Assembly: GCA_004298155.1 (NCBI GenBank)
Contig: SCRD01000007.1
Span: forward strand, 1 to 64,000
Source: Acidobacteriota bacterium
GTDB lineage: Bacteria > Acidobacteriota > Terriglobia > UBA7540
DNA length: 64,000 nucleotides
Direction of reading: 5' to 3'
The notes under the pieces were generated by a model. It was given only the letters and a program-made list of their open reading frames with translations. It made no database searches and had not been told where the DNA came from. The translations under genes were made by a program, and so were the position numbers. Shown here piece by piece: positions 36,969 to 46,218 of this stretch (positions within the stretch are counted from its first letter, which is position 1; each line of letters starts with the position of its first letter).

Positions 36969-38761
36969 CGCGCCACTTCCTCAGATTCCTTCACCGGCTT
37001 GCCTGGGCTAGCATATTGCCGCTCCCCGTTTTGATACCACTTGCTGACCACTTCCATCGCTGGCTTCCCCCACGGAGTCAGGGAAGCGTCTTTGGGGCCG
37101 CCAAATCCGTTCGTTCCAACTTTCCACCAGTACATGCCTTCGAACCACGGCTGGCCATAGAAGGCCTGAAAAATTGTGCGGTAGCATCGAGCCTGGAGTT
37201 GAAGGTCAGCTTCGCCAGGCTTTCCGTCTGCCCACGGGCGACGATTTCCCCCATGCGCGCTGGGGAAGCCAACCTCGGTGAAAATGACGGGTTTGTGGAA
37301 CCGCTTCTCGATGGCTTCGACCTTCTCGACCAGGGTCCCAGTGGCGAGATCATCAGGCAGCGGGTAGTATTCCTGCAGGCCGATGTAGTCGAGCGCGTCC
37401 CAAAATCCAAGGTTCTGAAACTCCTCCCCAAAATTCGCCGCGTAGGTCACGGGTCCGCCGTATACCCTGCGGACGTTCGCGATGATTTTGCGCCATTCTG
37501 AGTCGTAGCGCGACATGCGGACGAATTCGCCGCCAACGCAGAACACGTCCGCGTGGATTTCTGTGGCAAGCTCTGCATATCGGTCGATGAATCTGCCGTA
37601 ATTGTCGAACCACTTTTCCCTGTCAGCTTCGGTGGTGAATTCGATCTCGCCGCCAAAGTGCCCGCGGATCCAGATGCCGGGCTTCAGCATCACCCTGGTT
37701 CCGATGGCATGGGCCAGCCGCGAGAGTTCGCGCAGGCCCTCGTCACTTTCCCAACTGTGCTGCCCGAATGCGCGCACTTTCGGCGAACCAAGCTGCATTC
37801 CGCCGTAGGGCACCAGCGCCACGGCGTTCACGCCATCCGCGTGCAGCATGCGGAGCATCTGCCGCGCGCCAGGGCTGGCATAAGGATTTGGAAACTCCGC
37901 GGAAAGGCTAACCCCCTTCTGGAAAAAGATTTTTTCATATTGAGCGTTTAAGGGAATCGGCGGAAGCTTGCTGATTTCCGCCTGATTGGCCTGCTCCCGG
38001 CGCTGTTGGAAAGCGTGGACAATCATCGGGCCGGCCGAAGCGACGCTCATGACAAGCAGGATTGTGACGGAAATCCCTGTGAGGATGGCCTTCGCGCCAA
38101 ATGGCTTTGGGCCTCGGCGGGAAGCCGTTGGAGCACGGAAGCCTGCAAGCAGCGCCGCAATGGCCGTGGGTGGAGCAAGCATCCAGAGGAAATCCCGGAG
38201 GTGGGATGCCTGAAGAAGGTGGAACAGCAGCCAGAGCAGCAAAGGCATCAGCGTGGCGCAAGCCCATAATCCCCCCAGCCTGGCCCAATCTCCGCAGCCA
38301 TCCCAGGCGGCCGACATCCAATAAAGGCCAAGGCAGAGCACGGCAAAAAAGAAGATTGACGAAAAAATGAGCGGCGCACTGACATGGACAGGTCCTCGTA
38401 AGCGTGCGAACGGCATAACGAGGGCAACATCCGCAAGCACGGCAACGGTCAGGCCCCCAATGATGCGGCGTGCAGATCCTGCGTGAACCAGGGCGATGGC
38501 AATTGCCGCCGCCATTGGAAGCAGAATCCAAAAAGAGGGTGAGGAAGCAAAAAATGAGTGGGAGGCATCGGCATGAACCGAAGGGTTGGAAGGCGCGCTC
38601 CAGAGCATGAGGCCGACAGCCGTTATGCGAAGGCCGACGATGCGCTCACCGGAGAATGTACTGCGGAGCAAGGCCGGAAGCGTCCAGAAGCAAGACGCAG
38701 CGAGCCAGAGGGCCGGATAGTAAAAAGCCGCGCATAAAATCCAGGACCTTGTCCAGCGCAT
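36953..38761 (-). CDS. Membrane-anchored GH113-like glycoside hydrolase
   Basis: Protein of 602 residues joining an N-terminal membrane domain of about seven helices (residues about 5-245) to a C-terminal TIM-barrel hydrolase (about 275-580). The barrel resembles family GH113 beta-mannanase and related glycosidase-like barrels of clan GH-A: a general acid at Glu412 (VGGEFVRMSR) on strand 4, the IGLQEYYPL strand, and nucleophile Glu496 (IFTEVGFPSA) on strand 7. The final segment has GMYWWKVGTNGFGG. The membrane domain implies a barrel facing the periplasm, where it may process cell-envelope glycans; substrate is unknown. The stop overlaps the alr 3' end by 16 bases. Fusion of many helices to this barrel is unusual but not unique to this genome, as far as I can judge. 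Confidence 0.75.
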   Translation of the reverse strand: MRWTRSWILCAAFYYPALWLAASCFWTLPALLRSTFSGERIVGLRITAVGLMLWSAPSNPSVHADASHSFFASSPSFWILLPMAAAIAIALVHAGSARRIIGGLTVAVLADVALVMPFARLRGPVHVSAPLIFSSIFFFAVLCLGLYWMSAAWDGCGDWARLGGLWACATLMPLLLWLLFHLLQASHLRDFLWMLAPPTAIAALLAGFRAPTASRRGPKPFGAKAILTGISVTILLVMSVASAGPMIVHAFQQRREQANQAEISKLPPIPLNAQYEKIFFQKGVSLSAEFPNPYASPGARQMLRMLHADGVNAVALVPYGGMQLGSPKVRAFGQHSWESDEGLRELSRLAHAIGTRVMLKPGIWIRGHFGGEIEFTTEADREKWFDNYGRFIDRYAELATEIHADVFCVGGEFVRMSRYDSEWRKIIANVRRVYGGPVTYAANFGEEFQNLGFWDALDYIGLQEYYPLPDDLATGTLVEKVEAIEKRFHKPVIFTEVGFPSAHGGNRRPWADGKPGEADLQLQARCYRTIFQAFYGQPWFEGMYWWKVGTNGFGGPKDASLTPWGKPAMEVVSKWYQNGERQYASPGKPVKESEEVARQESR

Positions 38762-38869
38762 AGCACCTCAAATTTCGTTGTCTGGTCCCGCAAGAGTTTT
38801 GGGAAACGCGGCTCGACGCCCCTACCATGAGCCCGGTCCTCATTCTAAACCGCGGACGCGAACCGGCCA

Positions 38870-39568
38870 CTAGCTTTTCCTGCCTGCTCCGAACAATTCC
38901 GGGAATGTCTTGCGGTAGATGGACATGCCGAGCGCCGCGTTCATTCCCATTTCTTCAAGCGCGCGAATTTCGTCATCGGTTGTAATGCCGCCGGCGGCCG
39001 TGATGGGCAAGCTGGTGACGGCACGCAGCGATTGAAAATATTCGAGGTCGGTACCCTGCAGCTTTCCTTCCCCATCGATGTAGGTGCATAAAAATTCCGA
39101 GCAATAAGGCTCAAGCTGTGGAAGGACTTCGGCGGGCGCCAACGGAAGAGTTTCTTTCCAGCCGTGGATGGCCACGCGCTTGCCGAAACAATCGACACCG
39201 ATCATCAGCTTCTCTCGCGAAATGCGGCCGGAAAGCGCCCGGAGGAATTCCGTGTTGATTCCTTTGGAGGTGAACGCCGAACTGCCCACGATGATCTTGT
39301 GCGCCCCGTCCTGGTCAACCTGGAGGGCGCGCTCGACGCTGCGGATGCCGCCGCCCACTCGGCAGGGCTTGCGCCGGCACAACTCGCGAACGATGTCAGC
39401 TTGCGAATCGCGGCCCATGGCGCCATCGAGATCAATCACCTGAATTTGCGGATAGTCCTTAAATTTTTCAAGCACCGCAAAAGGGTCAGGCAGCTCGATG
39501 GCTTTGCTCTTGCCCTGAACGAGCTGGACTACCTTGCGGCCCATCAGATCGATGCACGGAATAATCAC
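38870..39568 (-). CDS. hisA: Phosphoribosyl-formimino-AICAR-phosphate isomerase (HisA)
   Basis: Fourth step of histidine synthesis, an Amadori rearrangement. The half-barrel repeat is visible as [19 protein letters not shown] with catalytic Asp8 and a phosphate loop VGGGIRSVE; the second catalytic Asp lies in [15 protein letters not shown] and the second phosphate loop in [11 protein letters not shown]. At 232 residues it is normal. It is the last gene of the his operon; its ATG overlaps the hisF stop by 4 bases. Confidence 0.93.
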   Translation of the reverse strand: MIIPCIDLMGRKVVQLVQGKSKAIELPDPFAVLEKFKDYPQIQVIDLDGAMGRDSQADIVRELCRRKPCRVGGGIRSVERALQVDQDGAHKIIVGSSAFTSKGINTEFLRALSGRISREKLMIGVDCFGKRVAIHGWKETLPLAPAEVLPQLEPYCSEFLCTYIDGEGKLQGTDLEYFQSLRAVTSLPITAAGGITTDDEIRALEEMGMNAALGMSIYRKTFPELFGAGRKS

Positions 39569-40338
39569 AGGCGGACTGAGACTCCTTTGGAACGTAGAAA
39601 TTCCTTGAGGCTGCGGATGGTGTGCGTCCCGAAATGGAAAATGGACGCGGCCAGCGCGGCGTCCGCCGCTCCGTCAAGGAAGACGCCGGAAAAGTGCTCC
39701 AGGTTTCCAGCGCCACCAGAGGCGATCACTGGAATGGGAACGGCGCGGGCGATCGTGGCCGTCAGTTCGCAATCGAACCCCGCCTGCGTACCGTCCGCGT
39801 CCATGGAAGTCAGCAGGATTTCCCCCGCTCCTAACTCGTCCACGCGACGCGCCCACCAGAGTGCATCGACGCCCGTGTCCTTCGTGCCGCCGTAGGTTAC
39901 CACGTTCCAGCGCGCAGGTCCCTGCTCGCCACGGGGTCCCCTGCGGGCGTCAATGGCCACCACAATGGCTTGCCTCCCGAACTTCGCAGCGAGTTCACGC
40001 ACGATTTCAGGATTTTCAACCGCAGCCGTGTTGATGGCCACTTTGTCGGCGCCCACTGAAAGCAACCGGCGTGCGTCTTCAATGGTCCGAACACCCCCGC
40101 CCACGGTGAGCGGAATAAAGAGCCTTCGCGCAACGCGATTGACGGTGTCCATCAAGGTGGCGCGTCCTTCGCGTGAAGCCGAAATATCGAGCATCACCAG
40201 TTCATCAGCGCCCTCGGAGTTGTAAGCTGCCGCGAGATCGCCGGGATCGCCTGCATCGCGCAGGTTGACGAACTGCACTCCCTTAACGACCCGGCCGTCT
40301 TTGCAATCGAGGCACGGAATAATGCGTTTGGCAAACAT
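39565..40338 (-). CDS. hisF: Imidazole glycerol phosphate synthase cyclase subunit (HisF)
   Basis: Forms imidazole glycerol phosphate and AICAR with HisH. Signatures are [19 protein letters not shown] with catalytic Asp11, [43 protein letters not shown] with the second catalytic Asp, and [14 protein letters not shown]. Length 257 is typical. Its 3' end overlaps hisA by 4 bases; 65 bases separate it from hisH. Confidence 0.96.
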   Translation of the reverse strand: MFAKRIIPCLDCKDGRVVKGVQFVNLRDAGDPGDLAAAYNSEGADELVMLDISASREGRATLMDTVNRVARRLFIPLTVGGGVRTIEDARRLLSVGADKVAINTAAVENPEIVRELAAKFGRQAIVVAIDARRGPRGEQGPARWNVVTYGGTKDTGVDALWWARRVDELGAGEILLTSMDADGTQAGFDCELTATIARAVPIPVIASGGAGNLEHFSGVFLDGAADAALAASIFHFGTHTIRSLKEFLRSKGVSVRL

Positions 40339-40403
40339 GAAACTCTTTCAATTGGAGAGAAGACTGCGGCTCCGTGTGGCAGGCCGCCCATTCTCATTCG
40401 GCC

Positions 40404-40997
40404 TTAGAACTTCAGAAAATTTTCCAGGACCTTCAATCCCACATCGCCGGACTTTTCTGGATGGAACTGGACGGCGTAAACCGTACCCACCTGGGCCGCG
40501 GCTGCAAAATTCTGTCCGTATTCGGTGACGACCGTCGTTTCCGTCGTGACGGGACCATAATACGAATGGCAAAAGTAAGCGAAACTGCCGTCGGGAACGG
40601 CTTTGAAAAGCCCATCCTGACGGCGGACCTGCAGTTGATTCCAGCCAAGGTGCGGAACCTTGAAGACCCCCTTAAACCTTGTCACGCAGCCCGGCAGCAA
40701 CCCAAAACCTGTTCGGCCCGGGGCCTCTTCGCTCGACTCATAAAGTGCCTGAAGGCCCAGGCAGATTCCCAGAAAGGGTTTTCCGCCGGCCATCTGCTCG
40801 CGCAGTGGAGCAATCATCTTTTTCGATTCCAACGCTTCCATCATCGCGCTGAAGTGTCCCTGGCCGGGCAGAATGAGCTGGTCGGCGGACTGCAACCGTC
40901 CAGGGTCCTCGACGGCTTCCGCCGGGAAACCGAGATACTGGACAGCCCGCAGCACCGAGCCGACGTTGCCCGCGCCGTAGTTGATCACGCCGATCAT
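40404..40997 (-). CDS. hisH: Imidazole glycerol phosphate synthase glutaminase subunit (HisH)
   Basis: Class I glutamine amidotransferase that supplies ammonia to HisF. The start is [18 protein letters not shown], the nucleophile Cys is in [15 protein letters not shown], and the His-Glu pair in [14 protein letters not shown]. Length 197 fits. Its ATG overlaps the hisB stop (ATGA), implying translational coupling. Confidence 0.96.
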   Translation of the reverse strand: MIGVINYGAGNVGSVLRAVQYLGFPAEAVEDPGRLQSADQLILPGQGHFSAMMEALESKKMIAPLREQMAGGKPFLGICLGLQALYESSEEAPGRTGFGLLPGCVTRFKGVFKVPHLGWNQLQVRRQDGLFKAVPDGSFAYFCHSYYGPVTTETTVVTEYGQNFAAAAQVGTVYAVQFHPEKSGDVGLKVLENFLKF

Positions 40998-41587
40998 AGA
41001 AGCCCTTTGGTTGACGGAAGCTGGTCCTTCAGCCGGGTGTCACGCGAGCACGCATAACGCAAGGCCCGCGCGAGGGCCTTGAACAGCGCCTCAATGCCAT
41101 GGTGGCTGGAGCGGCCATAAAAAATCTTGAGGTGCACGTTGGCTTTGGAGCTCGTCGCAAAGCCCTGGAAAAAATCCTCCAGAAGTTCTGATTGAAGATC
41201 GCCCACTCGCCGTGCGCGGATGGGTGCATTCAGCGCAAGGTAAGGCCGGCCACTCAAATCAACGGAAGCGAGCGCCAGCGTCTCGTCCATGGGCATCACA
41301 AAGTAGCCGGCGCGATTGATTCCTTTTTTGGTTCCCAGCGCCTTAAGCAGCGTTTCTCCCAGCGCAATGCCAACGTCTTCAACGGTGTGGTGCTGGTCAA
41401 CATCAAGGTCGCCCCGCGCTTTAAGATCGAGATCGAAGCCGCCGTGGCGCGCAAAAAGCTCCAGCATATGGTCGAGAAACCGGATGCCGGTGGAAACCGA
41501 GTATCGCCCGCGGCCGTCAAGGTCAAGCCGGATACGGATGTCGGTTTCCGTGGTCTTGCGATGGAGCGATGCCGTGCGGGCCTTCAT
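40994..41587 (-). CDS. hisB: Imidazoleglycerol-phosphate dehydratase (HisB)
   Basis: Dehydrates imidazole glycerol phosphate in histidine synthesis. The ATG at 41587 overlaps the hisC stop by 4 bases and gives 197 residues, the usual monofunctional size; the longer frame runs back into hisC. Metal-binding signatures are [34 protein letters not shown] and [15 protein letters not shown]. There is no fused histidinol phosphatase domain, so that enzyme (hisN or hisJ type) must be encoded elsewhere. Confidence 0.96.
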   Translation of the reverse strand: MKARTASLHRKTTETDIRIRLDLDGRGRYSVSTGIRFLDHMLELFARHGGFDLDLKARGDLDVDQHHTVEDVGIALGETLLKALGTKKGINRAGYFVMPMDETLALASVDLSGRPYLALNAPIRARRVGDLQSELLEDFFQGFATSSKANVHLKIFYGRSSHHGIEALFKALARALRYACSRDTRLKDQLPSTKGLL

Positions 41588-42696
41588 AAAGGCCGCCTTT
41601 TTGAAGACTTGCTCTGAGAACCGTTTCGTGTTTGTGTTTCCATCATGGGCCGGAACTCTGCGAGCCCCTGAATCAGCCGGCGCGTCTGTTCTGTTGAGCC
41701 GACGGTGAATCGCAGATAGCCCAGCAGGCGCGGATCGTAGCTCCAGTCGCGGATCAGGATGTCCTGGCCGCGCAGTTTCAGCGCGATTTCCGAAGCCTTC
41801 GAGCCGACACGCGCCAGAACGAAATTTGACGAACTCGGGACGTAAGGAATGCCAATCCTGTCGAGAAAACCGCAGAGCTTGTCGCGGTTGCTGCAAACCT
41901 GCCGGGCATAGCGGGCGACGAATCGGTCATGCTTGATGGCTTCCAGCGCGCAGGCCAGAGCCAGGGAATTCACCGCAAACGGGTTCTGCGCGCGACGCAT
42001 GGGCTCAGCGATCCGGGCGTTGGTCAGGATGCATCCCAGGCGCAGCGCGGCCAGGCCGAAGGCTTTTGAAAACGTCCGCGTCACCACAAGATTGGGATAC
42101 TTTCTGATCCACGGCAGGACCGTTTGGCCCGAAAAGTCGACATAAGCTTCGTCCACCAGGACCAGCACATCGGGAGCTTCACGCAGAATCGTGCGCAAGT
42201 CGCGCTGCGAAACCACAGTGGCGGTGGGGTTGTTGGGATTGGCTATGGCCATCCAGCGTGTGCGCTTGTTGACGGCAGCAAGCAGCATGCGCGCCGTCAG
42301 GCGGAATTTTCCGTCATACCGGACGCGCGTGGTGCGTCCTCCGGCGACGGTGTGGAAGAACTCATAGACGGGAAAAGTGGGCGCAGGAACAATCAACTCA
42401 TCGCCCGGACCCACGAATGTGTCGCAGACCATCTTGATGGCATCGTCCGTGCCGTTGGCCAGGAGCAGCTCGTCGGCTGCCACACCAAAGTAGCGGGCGA
42501 GTTTTTCACGCGCCTCTTCGTATTCGGGATAGCGTGAGAGCCAGTCACCGTTCAGTTTGCTGCGCAGAGCGCGGACCACCTGCGGCGCGCAGCCCACCGT
42601 GTTTTCATTGAAGTCGAGCCGGAGCTTCCCGCCGCGCCCCTCGCGTGGAGGGCGATAAGCCTTCAGGCGCTCAACGGCCCTTCGGGGTCGAACCAT
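41584..42696 (-). CDS. hisC: Histidinol-phosphate aminotransferase (HisC)
   Basis: PLP-dependent transaminase making histidinol phosphate. Residues [14 protein letters not shown] are the substrate-binding start, [15 protein letters not shown] follows, then [31 protein letters not shown] with the PLP Asp/Tyr, and the Schiff-base Lys in [18 protein letters not shown]. Length 370 is typical of class II enzymes of this type. The gene overlaps hisD by 26 bases and hisB by 4. Confidence 0.95.
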   Translation of the reverse strand: MVRPRRAVERLKAYRPPREGRGGKLRLDFNENTVGCAPQVVRALRSKLNGDWLSRYPEYEEAREKLARYFGVAADELLLANGTDDAIKMVCDTFVGPGDELIVPAPTFPVYEFFHTVAGGRTTRVRYDGKFRLTARMLLAAVNKRTRWMAIANPNNPTATVVSQRDLRTILREAPDVLVLVDEAYVDFSGQTVLPWIRKYPNLVVTRTFSKAFGLAALRLGCILTNARIAEPMRRAQNPFAVNSLALACALEAIKHDRFVARYARQVCSNRDKLCGFLDRIGIPYVPSSSNFVLARVGSKASEIALKLRGQDILIRDWSYDPRLLGYLRFTVGSTEQTRRLIQGLAEFRPMMETQTRNGSQSKSSKRRPL

Positions 42697-43969
42697 GGAC
42701 CTTAAACCTCGTTTCGATGGAATAGGCGTGCGCTTTCAGGCCCTCAGTGCGGGCCAGCGTGGTGATGGTCTTTCGAATACGCGCAAGCCCCTGCGGAGTG
42801 AGTTTCTGTACGGAAATCGTCTTGACGAAATCGGCTGTGCTCAACCCTCCGCGCAGACGCGCCGCCCCGGCGGTGGGCAGGATGTGATTGGTCCCGGAGG
42901 CGTAGTCGCCCGCCGCAACGGGGCTGGTTTCGCCGAGAAAGATGGACCCAGCCGAGCGCACGCGATCGAGCATCCGGCTTGCGGCGCCGAGCAGCGAGAG
43001 GTGCTCGGGAGCAAAGGCATTCACCAGATCGATGGCTTCTTCCAGGGTCTTCGTTACCACCACGGCTCCATGCCCGTTCAGCGCTTTTGTTGGAACTCCG
43101 CCCTCCCTGGCGAAAACCTCTTCCAGTATCCTTTCCACGGCGCCCTGGACTTCAAGCGCCAGCTTGCGCGATGGAGTCAGGAAAATGGCCACCGCGTCCG
43201 GATCGTGTTCGGCCTGCGCCACCAGGTCGGAAGCGATCCACCTGGCGTTGCCCTCGGACGCAACCACCATCAGTTCCGAGGGACCTGCAACAAAATCGAT
43301 CCCGCAGTCACCGGCCACCAGCTTCTTGGCGGCGGCGACGTAGCGGTTGCCGGGCCCCACGATCTTGTCCGCGCGTGGAATACTTTCCGTGCCATAGGCG
43401 AAGGCGCCAATGGCCTGCGCTCCGCCGAGGCGAAAAATCTTCTTGATGCCCAGAATGTCGGCTGCAACCAGCACGGCGGGAGCGGGGCGCGGGGAAGTGA
43501 TGAAAATCTCGCCTACGCCCGCGACCTGTGCCGGAATCACGCTCATCAGCACGGTCGAGGGAAGCGGAAAACGGCCGCCGGGCACATAGCAGGCAACGCG
43601 GCCGAGAGGGCGCACAATCTGGCTGACCTTAATGCCGGGGCCGTTGCTGATTTGCCAGGAGCGCGGCAACTGCTCGCGAGCGGCCTTGCGAATGTTGCGG
43701 GCGGAAGTTTGTACCGCGTCCGCAAAGCCTTCGGGAACCTGCCGGTAGGCCTTAACGACTTCCCGCCGCTTGACGGCAAACCCTTCCCGGGCAAGATCGA
43801 CCTTATCCAGTTGCAGGGTCCAGCGTTTGAGCGCGCGGTCGCCCTCGCGGCGGACATCGCTCAGGATGCGCCGGGCGGCGGCTTCAGCTTTCTTAAGCTG
43901 GGTCTCGCCGGAACGGAGAATTTGCTTGACGCTCTTGACGTCTGTACTGCGGAAGATTGGAATCATCAC
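42671..43969 (-). CDS. hisD: Histidinol dehydrogenase (HisD)
   Basis: Zinc enzyme that oxidises histidinol to histidine in two NAD-dependent steps. Signatures are RPLGRVACYVPGGRFPLPST, GGAQAIGAFAYGTESIPRADKIVGPGN (substrate and NAD regions), DFVAGPSELMVVA, LVAQAEHDPDA and NAFAPEHLSLL with the catalytic Glu-His. The C-terminus has GTNHILPTAGAARLRGGLST. Length 432 is typical. Two adjacent ATGs give start options one codon apart. Confidence 0.96.
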   Translation of the reverse strand: MMIPIFRSTDVKSVKQILRSGETQLKKAEAAARRILSDVRREGDRALKRWTLQLDKVDLAREGFAVKRREVVKAYRQVPEGFADAVQTSARNIRKAAREQLPRSWQISNGPGIKVSQIVRPLGRVACYVPGGRFPLPSTVLMSVIPAQVAGVGEIFITSPRPAPAVLVAADILGIKKIFRLGGAQAIGAFAYGTESIPRADKIVGPGNRYVAAAKKLVAGDCGIDFVAGPSELMVVASEGNARWIASDLVAQAEHDPDAVAIFLTPSRKLALEVQGAVERILEEVFAREGGVPTKALNGHGAVVVTKTLEEAIDLVNAFAPEHLSLLGAASRMLDRVRSAGSIFLGETSPVAAGDYASGTNHILPTAGAARLRGGLSTADFVKTISVQKLTPQGLARIRKTITTLARTEGLKAHAYSIETRFKVHGSTPKGR

Positions 43970-44026
43970 TCTATCTCAATTGCGGCGGCCCGAAGGATGC
44001 GGTTGCCACCGCCTCGATTCTTCAAT

Positions 44027-44614
44027 TCATCTCAGCGCCGCGAAGCTCCGGCAGTCCGCGCTCCAGGGTGTGGCGGCGGAAATGGCCTGAGGCACTTCTT
44101 CAGGCTCACCCACAACGCTCCACATGCGGGCGTGCCGGGTATCCATGAAGCGCTCGCCGATGCACTGGTCGAGAAGCCGGATAAGCGGCTGGTAAAATGA
44201 TTGAGTGTTCAGGATGACGATGGCCCCCAGATAAAGGCCCAGCCGTTTCCAGGTGATCGCCTCCATCAGTTCTTCCAGCGTGCCGCATCCACCAGGAAGG
44301 GCGATAACGGCGTCCACGCCATCGATCATCTGTTTCTTGCGCTCGTGCATGTCGTTGACGACAATGGTTTCAGGCAGCTGCGGGTCCATCCATTCCAGCT
44401 CAACCATGAATTCCGGAATCACGCCCACCAGGCGCCCGCCTTCGGCCACTACGCCGTCGGCGAGGCTCTTCATCGAGCCGGCAGCGCCGCCGCCATAGAC
44501 CACCGTAAAATTGTTCCGGGCAAGCACACGGCCGAGCCGCTCGGCAGCTTTCAGGTAGGTGGAGTCGCACTGGCGGCTTGATCCGCAGTAAACGCAGGCT
44601 TTCCGGTTTTCCAT
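44027..44614 (-). CDS. LOG-family (TIGR00730-type) Rossmann protein inside the his operon
   Basis: Protein of 195 residues of the lysine-decarboxylase-like/LOG family, members of which hydrolyse nucleoside monophosphates (cytokinin riboside phosphates or AMP) to base and ribose-5-phosphate. The start is MENRKACVYCGSSRQCDSTY; the nucleotide and catalytic motif is LPGGCGTLEELMEAITW, and VYGGGAAGSMKSLADGV is the other conserved loop. The ATG at 44614 is chosen for homology; the longer frame adds a non-conserved leader. Placed between hisG and hisD with gaps under 60 bases, so it is co-transcribed with histidine genes. A role in AMP or phosphoribosyl recycling linked to the pathway is a guess. 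Confidence 0.88.
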   Translation of the reverse strand: MENRKACVYCGSSRQCDSTYLKAAERLGRVLARNNFTVVYGGGAAGSMKSLADGVVAEGGRLVGVIPEFMVELEWMDPQLPETIVVNDMHERKKQMIDGVDAVIALPGGCGTLEELMEAITWKRLGLYLGAIVILNTQSFYQPLIRLLDQCIGERFMDTRHARMWSVVGEPEEVPQAISAATPWSADCRSFAALR

Positions 44615-44658
44615 AAGGCATCTCTCTTGGCACGGACGTCGAGTCGGCGCGCGCAACT

Positions 44659-45537
44659 CTAGAAGATAATTTTGCTTAAAGGATATTCCACAATCCCTTG
44701 CGCGTTCGCGGCCTTGAGCCGTGGAATGATTTCCCGCGCGGTCTTATCTTCAATTACGGTGTTGACCGCCACCCAATCCGAATCGCTAAGGTCTGAGATA
44801 GTCGGCCGCTTAAGGGCCGGCAGCACGTCGAGCACGGCTTTCAGGTCCGCGCGTTTCACGTTCAGCATCAGCCCTACCTTGCCGGCCGCGTCGATGGCAC
44901 CTCTCAGCAGCATGACCAATGTCTCGATTTTCCGCCGCTTCCAGGCGTCATTCCAGGCGGCCTTGTTCACGATGAATTTGGTGTTCGATTCGAGGAGGGT
45001 CTCAACAATCCGCAGGCCGTTGGCGCGCAGCGAGGAGCCGGTTTCCGTCACCTCAACAATGGCGTCGGCGAGCACAGGCGGCTTCACTTCCGTCGCTCCC
45101 CAGGAGAATTCCACCTTGGCATTCACGCCGTTTTTCGCCAGGTAACGCTTCGTCACATTCACCAGTTCCGTGGCCACGGTTTTTCCTTCCAGATCTTTGA
45201 CGCCCCGGATATCAGAATTCTCCGGCACGGCCAGCACCCATCGGACTTTCCCAAAGGTGTTCTTTGCATAGATCAGGTCGGCCACTTCCACCACGCCGGT
45301 GCCGTCTTCGTTATTCTCCAGGATCCAGTCCCGGCCGGTCATGCCGGCGTCCAGAACGCCGTCTTCCACGTAGCGGGCCATTTCCTGGGCGCGAATCAGC
45401 ATGCACTCCATTTCGCTGTCGTCAATCACCGGGAAATAGGACCTCGAGCCGACGGTAATCTCATAGCCCGCGCGCCTGAACAGTTGAAGCGATGCCTCCT
45501 GAAGGCTGCCCTTGGGGATTCCCAGTTTCAAACTCAT
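44659..45537 (-). CDS. hisG: ATP phosphoribosyltransferase, long form (HisG)
   Basis: First and committed step of histidine synthesis: joins ATP and PRPP. At 292 residues it is the long form, with two periplasmic-binding-like catalytic domains ([28 protein letters not shown], phosphate loop [15 protein letters not shown]) and a C-terminal ACT-like regulatory domain ([20 protein letters not shown]) that binds histidine for feedback inhibition. No hisZ is needed for this form. Its ATG overlaps the hisI stop by 4 bases. Confidence 0.96.
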   Translation of the reverse strand: MSLKLGIPKGSLQEASLQLFRRAGYEITVGSRSYFPVIDDSEMECMLIRAQEMARYVEDGVLDAGMTGRDWILENNEDGTGVVEVADLIYAKNTFGKVRWVLAVPENSDIRGVKDLEGKTVATELVNVTKRYLAKNGVNAKVEFSWGATEVKPPVLADAIVEVTETGSSLRANGLRIVETLLESNTKFIVNKAAWNDAWKRRKIETLVMLLRGAIDAAGKVGLMLNVKRADLKAVLDVLPALKRPTISDLSDSDWVAVNTVIEDKTAREIIPRLKAANAQGIVEYPLSKIIF

Positions 45538-45923
45538 GCTTTCGTCTCCTGTTTCGAACTGCCATAAATCTGCTCGGGATTAAATTCCTGCCGGGCGATC
45601 ACTTCTTCGCCCTCAGGCGTCACCTTGCGGAAAAAGCACGACCGGTAACCCATGTGGCAACACCCGGGTCCCGCCAGTTCCGCGCGTACGAGCAGCGCAT
45701 CTTTGTCGCAATCCACCCGCACCTCGCGGACCTTCAGCTTGTGGCCGGAGGTTTCACCCTTGGTCCAGAGTTTCTGCCGGCTGCGGCTGTAGAAGGTGAC
45801 GAAGCCAGTGCTCAACGTCGTCTGGTAAGCCTGGTCGTTCATATAGCCCAGCATCAGGACGTCGCCGGTCTCCGAGTCCTGGACGATGGCTGGGATAAGA
45901 TTGTCCTGGAATTTCAAGTCCAT
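45534..45923 (-). CDS. hisI: Phosphoribosyl-AMP cyclohydrolase (HisI)
   Basis: Opens the purine ring of phosphoribosyl-AMP. The protein (129 residues) has [38 protein letters not shown] and the metal ligands in [20 protein letters not shown] with HMGYRSCF. There is no fused HisE domain and no hisE gene nearby, so the phosphoribosyl-ATP pyrophosphohydrolase must lie elsewhere. It is the first structural gene of the operon, 22 bases after the T-tract of the leader terminator. Confidence 0.95.
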   Translation of the reverse strand: MDLKFQDNLIPAIVQDSETGDVLMLGYMNDQAYQTTLSTGFVTFYSRSRQKLWTKGETSGHKLKVREVRVDCDKDALLVRAELAGPGCCHMGYRSCFFRKVTPEGEEVIARQEFNPEQIYGSSKQETKA

Positions 45924-45944
45924 GTTCCTGGCACTCCGTTGCGC

Positions 45945-45982
45945 AAAAATAAAAAAACCCGCTAACTCTACTTGTCAGCGGG
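45945..45982 (-). terminator. his operon attenuator terminator
   Basis: Read on the minus strand, CCCGCTGAC (45974-45982) pairs with GTTAGCGGG (45958-45966) over 9 positions with one G-U pair and a 7-base loop, followed by TTTTTTTATTTTT (45945-45957). This is a textbook intrinsic terminator located between the leader peptide and hisI. Confidence 0.92.
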
Positions 45983-46012
45983 CCCTAACTTGATTCCGAT
46001 CCTGATTCTCGA

Positions 46013-46084
46013 TTAGGCCAGCACCCACTGACACCACACCTCGTGGTTTGTATGGTGATGGTGATGTGCCAGCGCGTACCGCAT
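46013..46084 (-). CDS. hisL: his operon leader peptide, histidine-rich (23 aa)
   Basis: A 23-codon frame, ATG at 46082-46084, stop TAA at 46013-46015, preceded by TAAGGAG 3-4 bases upstream. The peptide starts MRYALA, continues with five consecutive His codons (codons 7-11, 46052-46066) and has another His at codon 14; it also contains two Trp and one Cys. A run of the pathway's own amino acid in a short peptide directly before a terminator is the hallmark of ribosome-mediated attenuation. The peptide itself is expected to have no function other than ribosome stalling when histidyl-tRNA is scarce. Confidence 0.93.
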   Translation of the reverse strand: MRYALAHHHHHTNHEVWCQWVLA

Positions 46085-46218
46085 AGACTCCTTACGTTAG
46101 ACTACGGCATCTGATTTGTCAATAAGCGCAAAGCTTTTTCCAATCGCGTTCGAGAAATAAATGGTACAGCCTTGCGGTGTAATATACTATTGAAACACGG
46201 CAGCGAGGGCGAAGAGCG

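Larger units (their letters stand above)
45945..46094 (-). promoter_or_regulatory. Complete translational attenuator of the his operon
   Basis: Besides the leader peptide and terminator, a competing segment is visible. GTCAGTGGG (46024-46032, minus strand), inside the last third of the leader peptide frame, is nearly identical to the terminator's 3' arm GTTAGCGGG and can pair with the same CCCGCTGAC (45974-45982) through 9 positions with one G-U pair. A ribosome stalled at the His codons would leave this segment free, forming the antiterminator; a ribosome reaching the stop at 46013 would cover it and let the terminator form. Segment 1 (CCAC within codons 13-14) can pair with GTGG of segment 2. 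A TTGACA lies at 46117-46122, but the following -10 candidate would place the start inside the ribosome site, so the promoter remains unresolved. Confidence 0.88.

Noticed and set aside
42695-44200. Long plus-strand open frame (501 codons) opposite hisD and the LOG gene
   Set aside because: It is a shadow of hisD and its neighbours in a GC-rich region; the minus-strand products are clear family members.
46094-46122. TTGACA-N17-TAACGT as promoter of the his leader
   Set aside because: It would start transcription at about 46087, removing the leader ribosome site; the real promoter is probably further upstream and was not identified.
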